Source of the DNA: Leptobacterium sp964389205
Lineage (GTDB): Bacteria; Bacteroidota; Bacteroidia; Flavobacteriales; Flavobacteriaceae
Length of the DNA: 64,000 bases
Direction of reading: 5' to 3'
Assembly: GCA_964389205.1 (NCBI GenBank)
Contig: CAYMDH010000011.1
Span: forward strand, 1 to 64,000
This document shows, one piece after another, positions 7,612 through 15,982 of the stretch. The position numbers and the translations under genes are program-made. Each line of letters starts with the position of its first letter. The first letter of the stretch is position 1. The notes under the pieces are model-generated. The model did not search any database and was not told the origin of the DNA. It saw nothing but the letters and a program-made list of their open reading frames with translations.

Positions 7612-9912
7612 ATGATGTATAGTAAATTCTTAATTGTTTTAATATTTATATGTTGTTGTGGATGTATCACAGAAAAACCAAAAAATGAAATATCAAAGCT
7701 TATACCCAAGCCCTTATATCAAGAATTTACAAAAGAAACGTTTAGTGTCAATAAAGAAACCCTCTTAAAAGTAGACGCTTCTTTCCGTGAAAATGAAAAT
7801 TACCTCAAAAAAATGATTGCTAATGGAACAGGATTGGATTTAAAATTAACCAAAGCAGCAGCGGTAAATGTAATCATCCTAGAAAAAAAAGAATTAACTA
7901 ATGATGAAGCATATGAGCTAACAATTACGTCCAAAAGTATTAAGATAGATGCAGCTACTAAAAAAGGTGTTTTTTATGCAATTCAGAGCTTGCGACAGCT
8001 TTTTCCAGTTTGTTTTGAGAATGGTTCTTGCTCTCAAGAAGTTTTTGAAATTGAAGGGCAAATTATTAAAGATACTCCAGCCTTCAGATATCGTGGAATG
8101 CATTTAGATGTAGGAAGGCATTTTTTTACTCCGCAAGAAATTAAAAGATATATAGATATGTTGGCGATGTTAAAAATGAATACTTTTCATTGGCATCTAA
8201 CCGAAGATCAAGGATGGCGTATTGAAATAAAAAAATACCCTTTACTTACAGAAATAGGAGCATTTAGAAAAGAAACGTTGATAGGACATTATAATGATCA
8301 ACCCCATCAGTTTGATGGAAAACAATATGGAGGTTTTTATACACAAGAACAAATCAAAGATATTGTTGCGTATGCTTTAGAAAGACAAATAACTATTATT
8401 CCAGAAATTGAAATGCCAGGACATTCGCAAGCCGCCATTGCTGCGTATCCAGAACTTGGCTGTGCTGGGGGAGGAGTTGAAGTGGCAACCAAATGGGGAG
8501 TTTTTGATCAGGTATATTGTCCACATGAAAAAACATTTGCTTTTTTAGAAGATGTATTAGATGAAGTAATGACACTTTTTCCTTCAAAATATATTCATAT
8601 AGGAGGTGATGAAGCTCCTAAAACACAATGGAAAAATTGTACTCGTTGTCAAAAATTGATTGCAAAAGAAAACCTAGGAGATGAGCACGGCCTTCAAAGC
8701 TATTTTATTACTAAGATTGAAAAGTATTTAAACAGCAAAGGTCGCCAAATAATAGGTTGGGATGAAATACTTGAAGGAGGATTAGCACCTAATGCCACTG
8801 TAATGTCTTGGCGAGGAATTAAGGGAGCTATTGAAGCTGCAAAACAAGAGCATCAAGTTATTATGACACCTAATTCACATTGTTATTTTGATCATTATCA
8901 AAGTGATAATGAAAACGAACCTTTGGCTATTGGAGGTTTCTTGCCTTTGAAAAAGGTATATGAGTTTAATCCAATCCCTGAAGAATTAAAAGGAACTGCA
9001 GAAAGTTTTGTTTTAGGCGCTCAGGGAAATGTATGGACAGAATATATGCCAGATTTTAACCAAGTAACTTATATGGCTTTTCCAAGAGCTATTGCGTTAA
9101 GTGAAGTAGTTTGGTCAGGAAATAAAAGAAAAAATTATAAGAACTTTGTAACTAGATTGGTTCATTTTCAAAAGCGAATGGATGCTTTAGAAATACAATA
9201 TGCAAATCATCTTTATGAAGTAGAAGGCATATTGAAAAATGAAAATAATCAAACCAGCTATGCTCTGGAAACTTTATTAAGTAATAAGACAATTCGTTAT
9301 ACAGTAAATAATCAAGAAGTAACTCATTTATCTCCTGTTTATGAAAAACCTTTAGAAATAGATAGAAGGATAACGATTAAAGCAGCTGTTTTTGAAGATA
9401 AAAAGCAATTAGGTGCTGTTTTTATAGAAAAATTGAATTACCATAAAGCAGTAGGTAAAAAGATAACATTGAGTGTTCCTCCAAATGGAGCTTATAATGC
9501 TGGAGGAAAGAATGCGCTCATAAATAGTATAAATGGCAACGACTCTCGTTACGGAGATAAAGAGTGGTTGGGTTTTTGGGGAGATGATGTAGAGATTAAT
9601 ATTGATTTAGAACAAAAAACATCAATTAACAGTATTTCCACACGATTTTTTAATGCGCCGGGGCAATGGATTTATAGTCCTAATGAAATAGAAATTTATT
9701 GCTACGAAAATAGTTTAAAAGATAAACCTACAACTAAAAGAATATTGAATACAATGCCTAACCATTTACTTGTTAATGTTCAAACTTCTTTTTCTAATAC
9801 AACTGCCAGGTATATAAAAATAATCGTTAAAAATTTTGGAAAGATTCCTGAAGGAAAGCAAGGGGCTGGAAACCCGGCTTGGACTTTTATAGATGAACTT
9901 ATAATTGAATAA
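7612..9912 (+). CDS. Beta-N-acetylhexosaminidase, GH20 family lipoprotein
   Basis: Releases terminal beta-linked GlcNAc/GalNAc from glycans or chitooligosaccharides. The 766-residue protein starts with a lipoprotein signal (FICCCGCITEK), so it is predicted to be anchored at the envelope. A GH20b-type N-terminal domain (about 35-150) precedes the TIM barrel, which shows HWHLTEDQGWRIEIKKYP and the catalytic Asp-Glu pair in HIGGDEAPKTQW, near residue 332. A C-terminal region from about residue 600 (GAYNAGGKNALINS, WLGFWGDDVEINIDL) resembles the discoidin-like carbohydrate-binding module often attached to these enzymes. cutC starts seven bases downstream, so they are probably one operon. Confidence 0.95.
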   Translation: MMYSKFLIVLIFICCCGCITEKPKNEISKLIPKPLYQEFTKETFSVNKETLLKVDASFRENENYLKKMIANGTGLDLKLTKAAAVNVIILEKKELTNDEAYELTITSKSIKIDAATKKGVFYAIQSLRQLFPVCFENGSCSQEVFEIEGQIIKDTPAFRYRGMHLDVGRHFFTPQEIKRYIDMLAMLKMNTFHWHLTEDQGWRIEIKKYPLLTEIGAFRKETLIGHYNDQPHQFDGKQYGGFYTQEQIKDIVAYALERQITIIPEIEMPGHSQAAIAAYPELGCAGGGVEVATKWGVFDQVYCPHEKTFAFLEDVLDEVMTLFPSKYIHIGGDEAPKTQWKNCTRCQKLIAKENLGDEHGLQSYFITKIEKYLNSKGRQIIGWDEILEGGLAPNATVMSWRGIKGAIEAAKQEHQVIMTPNSHCYFDHYQSDNENEPLAIGGFLPLKKVYEFNPIPEELKGTAESFVLGAQGNVWTEYMPDFNQVTYMAFPRAIALSEVVWSGNKRKNYKNFVTRLVHFQKRMDALEIQYANHLYEVEGILKNENNQTSYALETLLSNKTIRYTVNNQEVTHLSPVYEKPLEIDRRITIKAAVFEDKKQLGAVFIEKLNYHKAVGKKITLSVPPNGAYNAGGKNALINSINGNDSRYGDKEWLGFWGDDVEINIDLEQKTSINSISTRFFNAPGQWIYSPNEIEIYCYENSLKDKPTTKRILNTMPNHLLVNVQTSFSNTTARYIKIIVKNFGKIPEGKQGAGNPAWTFIDELIIE

Positions 9913-9919
9913 CTGAAAC

Positions 9920-10636
9920 ATGATAATCGAAATTTGTGCAAACTCATATCAATCTGCAATCAATGCTCAAGAGGCAGGTGCAGATAGAATAGAACTCTGT
10001 TCAGAACTAACTTTAGGAGGAGTAACTCCATCGTATGGCTTTTTGAAAAGAATAATGGCAACGCTTTCTATACCTGTTCATGTGCTTATTAGACCTAGAA
10101 GTGGTGATTTTACCTATAGTGACCAAGAATTTGAGATTATGAAAGAGGATATTAAGCTTTGCAAAAAATTAGAATGTAGCGGTATTGTATCTGGAGTATT
10201 AAAAAAAGATCAAAACTTAGATATAGAACGCACTAAAGAGTTGATAAACTTATCTAAACCCTTATCATTTACATTTCACAGAGCTTTTGACTGGGTTCCA
10301 AATCCAGAAAAAACACTACAAGAACTTATCAACCTAAAAATAGATCGTATATTGAGTTCTGGACAAGAAAAAAATGCTTTCCAAGGGCAAGAATTATTGA
10401 AAGATCTTCAAAAAATAGCGGGAGAGAAAGTAACAATTATACCAGGAAGCGGAATCAATATTGAAAATGTATTGTCTTTTAAAAAAGCAGGATTTAAAGA
10501 AGTTCATTTTTCAGCAACAAGTTTAAATAAAAACACAGAAGCATCTAAGTTAACCATGACATCATTATCTATAGATAATGGGTATGTATTAATTTCTGAT
10601 ATAGATAAAATAAAAACTATTAAAGAATTATTATAG
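9920..10636 (+). CDS. cutC: CutC family TIM-barrel protein
   Basis: A 238-residue CutC family protein (IEICANSYQSAINAQEAGAD; RIELCSELTLGGVTPSYG; HVLIRPRSGDF; TFHRAFDW). CutC is traditionally annotated as copper homeostasis. In E. coli the copper phenotype was later attributed to the MicL small RNA encoded at the locus, so the protein's biochemical role is open. Here it directly follows a GH20 hexosaminidase and lies near a glycosylasparaginase, which suggests a role in amino-sugar or glycan metabolism (inference). There is no signal peptide, so it is probably cytoplasmic. The start ATG is seven bases after the GH20 stop. Confidence 0.9.
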   Translation: MIIEICANSYQSAINAQEAGADRIELCSELTLGGVTPSYGFLKRIMATLSIPVHVLIRPRSGDFTYSDQEFEIMKEDIKLCKKLECSGIVSGVLKKDQNLDIERTKELINLSKPLSFTFHRAFDWVPNPEKTLQELINLKIDRILSSGQEKNAFQGQELLKDLQKIAGEKVTIIPGSGINIENVLSFKKAGFKEVHFSATSLNKNTEASKLTMTSLSIDNGYVLISDIDKIKTIKELL

Positions 10637-10684
10637 CATACGTTAAATAATATCTAAAAACAATTAGAAGATTCTTATTAAAGA

Positions 10685-10692
10685 TATCTTTG
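10685..10692 (+). promoter_or_regulatory. -7 promoter element upstream of the metallophosphoesterase
   Basis: TATCTTTG is an exact TAnnTTTG match 18 bases before the start codon. No clear TTG is visible at the expected -33 distance. Confidence 0.45.
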
Positions 10693-10710
10693 CATCTTTA
10701 AAATTCATTC

Positions 10711-11931
10711 ATGCGTTGGTTTATTTTTATCGCTTTTTATCTTCTCTTAGATTGGTATACCTTTCAATCTATAAAAACGGTAACAAAAAATAATTGGATG
10801 CGCTATTTTTATATAGCGTTATCGTTATTAATACTAGGTAATTTTATCTTCCAATTTGTTGTTTCAAATGAACAAGGAAGAGTATTAACTCCAATAAGAA
10901 GTTATGCTATAGGCTTTCTGTTAACTTTTATAGTTTTTAAATTAGCTATTATTCCTTTTGTGTTTGGGGAAGATCTATATAGAATTGGAAATGGTATTTA
11001 TCATAAACTCTCCGGGACAAAACAAGATTTTACAATTCCTTCCAGAAGAAAGTTTATAAGTACAATTGCTTTAGGAGTAGCAGCTATTCCTCTTGTATCT
11101 ATGTTGTATGGTATATTTCAAGGGAAATACAATTTTAAAATATTAAAATACACTTTATCTTTTGAAGATTTACCCAGAGCTTTTGATGGATATAAGATTA
11201 CTCAAATAAGCGATATTCATTCTGGGAGTTTTGATAATAAAAAGAAGATAGAATACGCCATAGATTTAGTAAATAAACAAGAGAGTGACGTGATACTATT
11301 TACAGGAGATATGGTAAATAATCACGCAACAGAAATGATCCCATGGAAAAGTACTTTTGCAAAATTAAAAGCTAAGGATGGCAAATATTCTATTTTAGGG
11401 AATCATGATTATGGAGATTATGTTTCTTGGAAAAATAAACAAGAAAAAATAGAAAATCTAAATTCGTTAAAAGAAATTCAAAAAGAAATAGGATTTGATC
11501 TTCTTTTAAATGAAAGTCGTTATTTAGAAAAAGAGGGAGAGCGTATTGCATTAGTAGGAGTTGAAAATTGGGGAGCAGGAGGCTTTAAAAAAGCAGGGGA
11601 TTTAAAACAAGCAGCGAGTACTATTCAAAAAGAAGATTTTAAAATATTATTGAGTCATGATCCATCACATTGGGAACATCAGGTGATTCATGACGATTAT
11701 CATTACCATCTTACATTGAGCGGTCATACTCATGGAATGCAATTTGGGATTGAAATTCCAGGTTGGATTAAATGGAGCCCGGTGAAATGGCGTTATAAAT
11801 ACTGGGCAGGTATTTATCAAGAATTAGGGCAATATATAAATGTAAACAGAGGGTTTGGGTATTTAGCCTTTCCAGGAAGAGTAGGAATATGGCCAGAAAT
11901 TACAGTTATAGAGTTAAAGAAAAAGCGATAA
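10711..11931 (+). CDS. Membrane-anchored calcineurin-like metallophosphoesterase (YkuE-like)
   Basis: A 406-residue protein with several N-terminal membrane segments (roughly 1-20, 30-50, 65-85 and 115-135), followed by a metallophosphoesterase domain. All metal-binding motifs are present: ISDIHSG (near residue 166), FTGDMVN, LGNHDYGDY, LLSHDPSHW and SGHTHGMQFG (near 337). A twin-arginine-like SRRKFISTIALG precedes the last membrane segment, recalling the Tat-exported YkuE phosphoesterases. The catalytic domain is therefore probably extracytoplasmic. Related enzymes act on lipid or nucleotide phosphates; the substrate here is unknown. It has its own promoter-like element and is monocistronic as far as can be seen. 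Confidence 0.88.
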   Translation: MRWFIFIAFYLLLDWYTFQSIKTVTKNNWMRYFYIALSLLILGNFIFQFVVSNEQGRVLTPIRSYAIGFLLTFIVFKLAIIPFVFGEDLYRIGNGIYHKLSGTKQDFTIPSRRKFISTIALGVAAIPLVSMLYGIFQGKYNFKILKYTLSFEDLPRAFDGYKITQISDIHSGSFDNKKKIEYAIDLVNKQESDVILFTGDMVNNHATEMIPWKSTFAKLKAKDGKYSILGNHDYGDYVSWKNKQEKIENLNSLKEIQKEIGFDLLLNESRYLEKEGERIALVGVENWGAGGFKKAGDLKQAASTIQKEDFKILLSHDPSHWEHQVIHDDYHYHLTLSGHTHGMQFGIEIPGWIKWSPVKWRYKYWAGIYQELGQYINVNRGFGYLAFPGRVGIWPEITVIELKKKR

Positions 11932-12175
11932 GTTTATTTTTAACATTCTAATTTCATATAGTAAAACTTATTATAAAATCTGGATTTCAATTAAAAAAAT
12001 ATGGTAAGCCAATATTTTTTTGTTTTTTTAATAAAAACTGTTATTTTACGTTAAATTAAGTGCTAAAAAGCCTTAGTATTTTATTGTTAGCCTCCCTATA
12101 ATTAGATTTCATACCTATGGTATGCTAGATTTTTTGTTGGCCCCTCAAGCACTAAATCTTATAAAATCTATAATC

Positions 12176-12937
12176 ATGAAAACTAGAAAAACTTGGCTAA
12201 CCTACGCTATTTTCTCAATTATCGTTTTATTTTTTAATGCAAAAATTTCTGCTCAAGTAGGAATAGGCACTACAACACCTAATGCATCTGCAGCGCTTGA
12301 TATAGTTTCAAATGGCAACGATACAGGAGTATTATTTCCCAGAATGACCACTATACAAAGAGATGCTATTGCTTCTCCAGCTACAGGCTTGTTAATATAT
12401 AACATAACAACCAATTCATTCAATTATAACATGGGTACTTCAGGAACCCCTAATTGGGTAAATATATCCAATACTAGAAGATCTGCTAGATTTGGTGGGG
12501 GAGCAGATACAACAACAAATTTAAATACAGCTGCATTGGTAAATGTTCCAGTATTTAATGTTTTCTTTTTTAATGATGACACAACACTCTTTGTAGCTAA
12601 TCCTACTATAAGAACCTTGACAATAGGAGAAACAGGACGTTATAGAATTAGTATTAACATGGCATTATTAAGAACAACTACAGGGAATGATATCAATGTA
12701 CAGGCATTTCTTAATGTTAATGGAGCAAATATAGGTGCTGGATTTGCAATAGGGCACGCATTTATCAGAGGTGGAGGGAATGCAGTAAATGAATCCAGTA
12801 TTAATATGACAGATGTTATTCTGTTAAATGCAGGAGATGTTCTTGCAGTGCAAGTTCAAGCAGAAGGAAATGGAACTCCTACAGTGGTAAATAGACAAAT
12901 AAACTCATCTGGTTTTTTTATAGAAAAATTAGATTAG
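12176..12937 (+). CDS. Secreted C1q/TNF-like protein, tandem paralogue 1
   Basis: The first of four tandem paralogues. It has a signal peptide (ISA before QVGIGTTTPN) and a conserved N-terminal module (SAALDIVS, GVLFPRMTTIQRDAI, PATGLLIYN, NWVNIS). The roughly 130-residue C-terminal beta-rich domain (GRYRISINMALL; LLNAGDVLAVQV; FFIEKLD) looks like the C1q/TNF jelly roll. The N-terminal module is widespread in Bacteroidota surface and fibre-like proteins. I take ATG at 12176 because it places the signal peptide correctly; an in-frame ATG at 12122 would add 18 residues. There is no T9SS C-terminal domain. Function is unknown; C1q-like domains usually trimerise and bind ligands or surfaces (family knowledge). 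Confidence 0.75.
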   Translation: MKTRKTWLTYAIFSIIVLFFNAKISAQVGIGTTTPNASAALDIVSNGNDTGVLFPRMTTIQRDAIASPATGLLIYNITTNSFNYNMGTSGTPNWVNISNTRRSARFGGGADTTTNLNTAALVNVPVFNVFFFNDDTTLFVANPTIRTLTIGETGRYRISINMALLRTTTGNDINVQAFLNVNGANIGAGFAIGHAFIRGGGNAVNESSINMTDVILLNAGDVLAVQVQAEGNGTPTVVNRQINSSGFFIEKLD

Positions 12938-13118
12938 AAAATATTTAATTTTTTAACTGATAAATAATAACTATTTACATATTTGATTCTCAATCAATTA
13001 TTTATGGCTTATAGTATGATATGTAAATGTCGTTTATCGATTTTAGTTCATCTTAACGCATAAAAAAGCTCAAAACGCGTTATCTTTATTAAATATTAAT
13101 TGTTAGCCCTCCAATAAA

Positions 13119-13901
13119 ATGAAAACGAATAACCTATTTTGTAGAACTGTAACCGTATGTGCATTTCTATTTTTATTAAACCTACACAACCTTACTGCGC
13201 AAGTAGGTATTGGTACCACTACTCCAAATACTTCTTCTGCTCTAGATGTAACATCAACAAATTCAGGTGTTTTATTTCCAAGAATGACTACAGTATTAAG
13301 AGATCTTATTGCAGCTCCGGCAGCTGGATTGTTAATATACAATACTACTACAAGTACTTTTGATTATAACCTTGGTCCAGATGGTACTGCTAATTGGGTA
13401 AGTTTGGATACAACAGCTGGAACCAGAGCAATACATTACGAAAGCACAGATTCTACTACAGATATCATGCAAACAACAGTAGTTAGAATTCCACTCTTTG
13501 GAAACCAAGTTTTTAATGATGATGCCACCCTATTTACAATACAACCTGATGGTGCGACTATACAAGTAAATGAAGCAGGACGTTATAGAATTACAGTGAA
13601 TATATTTATAACACTTAATGAAGGTCAAGGATTAGCAATGGCTGTATTTAGAGATGATGGAGCTGGTGGAATTGCATTTCCAAGTGAAAATGGAGCCGCA
13701 GGAACAGGAAATACCACAGGTACTACAAATGGAGTTAGTACCATAGTAGCTTCTCTTAATTTAAATACTGTGTTAGATTTTGCTGCAAATGATCAATTCT
13801 TTATTGGGTCATTAGAATTTGGTACAACTACTGGTGGTACTGTTTTTCTAATGGGTGGAGGTGGTTCAAGATCAAATATCATTATTGAAAAAATAAACTA
13901 G
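13119..13901 (+). CDS. Secreted C1q/TNF-like protein, tandem paralogue 2
   Basis: A 260-residue paralogue of the preceding gene. The signal peptide ends near LTAQVGIGTTTPN, followed by the same SSALDVTS, GVLFPRMTTVLRDLI and AAGLLIYNTTTSTF module. The C-terminal jelly-roll-like domain (GRYRITVNIFITL; ANDQFFIGSLEFG; NIIIEKIN) is enriched in Gly and Thr around residues 185-205. The 181-bp upstream region contains TATCTTTA, a near-match to the -7 box, and a CCCTCC-type leader motif just before the ATG. Each paralogue therefore may be transcribed separately. Function is unknown. Confidence 0.75.
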   Translation: MKTNNLFCRTVTVCAFLFLLNLHNLTAQVGIGTTTPNTSSALDVTSTNSGVLFPRMTTVLRDLIAAPAAGLLIYNTTTSTFDYNLGPDGTANWVSLDTTAGTRAIHYESTDSTTDIMQTTVVRIPLFGNQVFNDDATLFTIQPDGATIQVNEAGRYRITVNIFITLNEGQGLAMAVFRDDGAGGIAFPSENGAAGTGNTTGTTNGVSTIVASLNLNTVLDFAANDQFFIGSLEFGTTTGGTVFLMGGGGSRSNIIIEKIN

Positions 13902-13910
13902 CAGGTTTTG

Positions 13911-13941
13911 TTGTAAAAGACTACTTTTTTTCGTACATTTG
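13911..13941 (+). promoter_or_regulatory. Promoter of C1q-like paralogue 3
   Basis: TTG (13911-13913), a 20-base spacer, then TACATTTG (13934-13941) give a full Bacteroidota-type promoter. The start codon follows 29 bases later. Confidence 0.6.
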
Positions 13942-13970
13942 TTATGATTATAAGCTAAAGCCCCTCAGCT

Positions 13971-14727
13971 ATGATAACAAATAACTTACTTTTTAGGAGT
14001 ACTATAATATGTGCTTTTTTCCTATTCAATTTTTTTAGTAGTAATGCTCAAGTTGGTATTGGTACAACGACACCTGATGCTTCTTCTGTTTTAGATATAA
14101 CATCTACTACCGGAGGTGTGTTATTCCCTAGAATGAATACGGCTCAGCGTGATCTTATTACCAACCCTGCAACCGGATTGTTAATTTTTAATACAACTAC
14201 TAATACCTTATAATTATAATTTTGGCATTCCTGCTACTCCAAGTTGGATAAGCTTAAGCTCAAATAATGTAGAGACCAGGTCTGTTAAATATTCTAATGC
14301 AGAGGCGGGTACTGCTAGTACAGACTTAAATATAAATGCTCCGGGTGTTAATGTGCCTATCTTTGGTACTGAAGTATGGAATGATGATGGAGCTTTATAT
14401 CAGATTACAAATGCAACTACAATTAATATAGTAGACGCAGGGAGATATCGGATAACTTTGAATTTGTTACTTACCAACAATGGTGGCAATGACCTTAGTC
14501 CAAATGGAGCTATTTTAGTTAATGGAGCACAAGTAGGTACTACTTCGGCTACGGGCTATATTTCAGATGAAGGAGGACAAGATTTTTCATCTTTGAACTT
14601 TACTGAAATTATTGAAGTTACTGCAAACTCTACTATTCAAATAAGAACAGAAAGAGAAGCAGGAGCAGGAGGAGTTTTTCAAGCATTCCTAGGACTATCA
14701 AATATCTTAATAGAAAAAATTAATTAA
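13971..14727 (+). pseudogene. C1q/TNF-like paralogue 3, frameshifted
   Basis: The frame opens with a signal peptide and the family module (AQVGIGTTTPDASS; GVLFPRMNTAQRDLI; ATGLLIFNTTTNT), then stops at 14211-14213. The rest of the protein continues in another frame to 14727 (FGIPATPSWISLS; VPIFGTEVWNDDG; GRYRITLNLLL; NILIEKIN). Removing the single A at 14210 restores the F-N-Y-N-F-G junction expected from the paralogues. This is either a one-base insertion inactivating the gene or a sequencing or assembly error. The C-terminal half is well conserved, so any inactivation would be recent. Confidence 0.8.
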
Positions 14728-14754
14728 AAGTATAACTTTCAAAGACCTTCAATT

Positions 14755-15498
14755 ATGAAAATAGATATACTTTATAAAAATATTGTACTTGCTTGTGTGT
14801 TTTTAATTTGTGGTTTACAAATGATATCAGCTCAAACTGGTATAAATACAAACGGCCCTGATGTATCAACTGCTTTACATATAGATTCACCAACTGCTGG
14901 AATTTTACTTCCAAGGTTAAATACTACTCAACGTAATAATATAGCTAATCCTGCTAATGGTTTAATGATATTTAATACTACAACTAATATTTTTGAATAT
15001 AATGCAGGTACACCAGTAACACCTAACTGGACTAGTATGGGTAGTGTTAGTGTAGAAAATAGATCTGTAAAATATTCTAATATCAATTTAGGTATTAATT
15101 TAAATAGCACAACTGGTTTTTTCTTTGTGCCTGTTGTTGGTACAGAAGAATGGAATGATGACACTTCTTTATATGAATTTGTTGATGAATTCAGAATTAG
15201 AGTTAATGAAACTGCTAGATATCGTATAACAATAAACATTTTTTTGTCAGCAGGAAATACTAATGATCTAAACATGATCGGAAGTGTTGTTGTAAATAGT
15301 TTAGTGGTAGATGGATTTTCAAGTGCGCAAATCTCGAATGAAGGAGGTAATAGGGACTCTGCAATAAATGTAGTTACAGTTTTGGAATTAAGTGCAAATG
15401 ATGAAGTTGGAGTAGCTACTAGTGGTTTTGGTAGTGCTGGTACTGTTGATATGGGATCTATTGGAAGTTCTAATATAACGATAGAAAAAATCAACTAA
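14755..15498 (+). CDS. Secreted C1q/TNF-like protein, tandem paralogue 4
   Basis: The last of the four paralogues, 247 residues. It has a signal peptide (ISAQTGINTNGP) and a diverged N-terminal module (STALHIDSP; GILLPRLNTTQRNNI; ANGLMIFNTTTNIF). The C-terminal jelly-roll-like domain (FFVPVVGTEEWNDD; ARYRITINIFLSA; LELSANDEVGV; NITIEKIN) is closest to the broken paralogue 3; compare VGTEEWNDD with FGTEVWNDD. Only 27 bases separate it from paralogue 3. TAACTTTC there is a weak -7 candidate, so it may share the transcript. Function is unknown. Confidence 0.75.
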   Translation: MKIDILYKNIVLACVFLICGLQMISAQTGINTNGPDVSTALHIDSPTAGILLPRLNTTQRNNIANPANGLMIFNTTTNIFEYNAGTPVTPNWTSMGSVSVENRSVKYSNINLGINLNSTTGFFFVPVVGTEEWNDDTSLYEFVDEFRIRVNETARYRITINIFLSAGNTNDLNMIGSVVVNSLVVDGFSSAQISNEGGNRDSAINVVTVLELSANDEVGVATSGFGSAGTVDMGSIGSSNITIEKIN

Positions 15499-15544
15499 AT
15501 CCTCTAAAATCAATAGTTAAGCTAACTTATTTATCTTTTTTTAC

Positions 15545-15552
15545 TACATTTG
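15545..15552 (+). promoter_or_regulatory. -7 promoter element of the thioredoxin-like gene
   Basis: TACATTTG matches TAnnTTTG exactly and lies 21 bases before the ATG. No clear TTG is visible at -33. Confidence 0.45.
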
Positions 15553-15573
15553 GATTATTAATACCTGAATATT

Positions 15574-15870
15574 ATGTCAAAATTTGGCGAATTAATAGAT
15601 GTAACAAGTCCGGTACTTCTAGATTTTTATACAGATTGGAATGAAGCAGCCAGGAGCATGCATGCGGTATTACGTGATGTAGCTGCTGCACTTGGAGATA
15701 AAGCAAAAGTTATCAAAATAGATGTTGATAAGAATACAGAACTTGCAGAAGCATTACGTGTAAAAGGGCTTCCAACACTAATGATCTACAAAAATGGTGA
15801 AATGGTTTGGCGCCAAAGTGGTGAACAAGATGCAAATACCCTTATTGGGCTTTTGCAAGAGTATGTTTAA
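15574..15870 (+). CDS. Thioredoxin-fold protein without the CxxC active site
   Basis: A 98-residue cytoplasmic protein with a clear thioredoxin fold: PVLLDFYTDWNEAARSM, then AKVIKIDVDKNTELAEALRVKG and LPTLMIYKNGEMVWRQSGE with the conserved cis-Pro. The position normally holding WCGPC reads WNEAA, and the protein contains no cysteine at all, so it cannot act as a dithiol oxidoreductase. By analogy with CxxC-less thioredoxin-like proteins such as the YbbN group, a binding or co-chaperone role is possible (inference). It converges with the polysaccharide deacetylase across the heptamer repeat array. Confidence 0.8.
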   Translation: MSKFGELIDVTSPVLLDFYTDWNEAARSMHAVLRDVAAALGDKAKVIKIDVDKNTELAEALRVKGLPTLMIYKNGEMVWRQSGEQDANTLIGLLQEYV

Positions 15871-15982
15871 GAAAGAAGAATAAGATTTAAATCTCAAATT
15901 CTAAAAAATTGATACTTATCTACTTAAAATGTAGATTAAACATGACACTTCTAGTGTTTGTGGAAAATAGTTTATGATTTTT

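Noticed and set aside
14928..15494. 188-codon minus-strand frame
   Set aside because: Antisense shadow of C1q-like paralogue 4, which has a signal peptide and family motifs.
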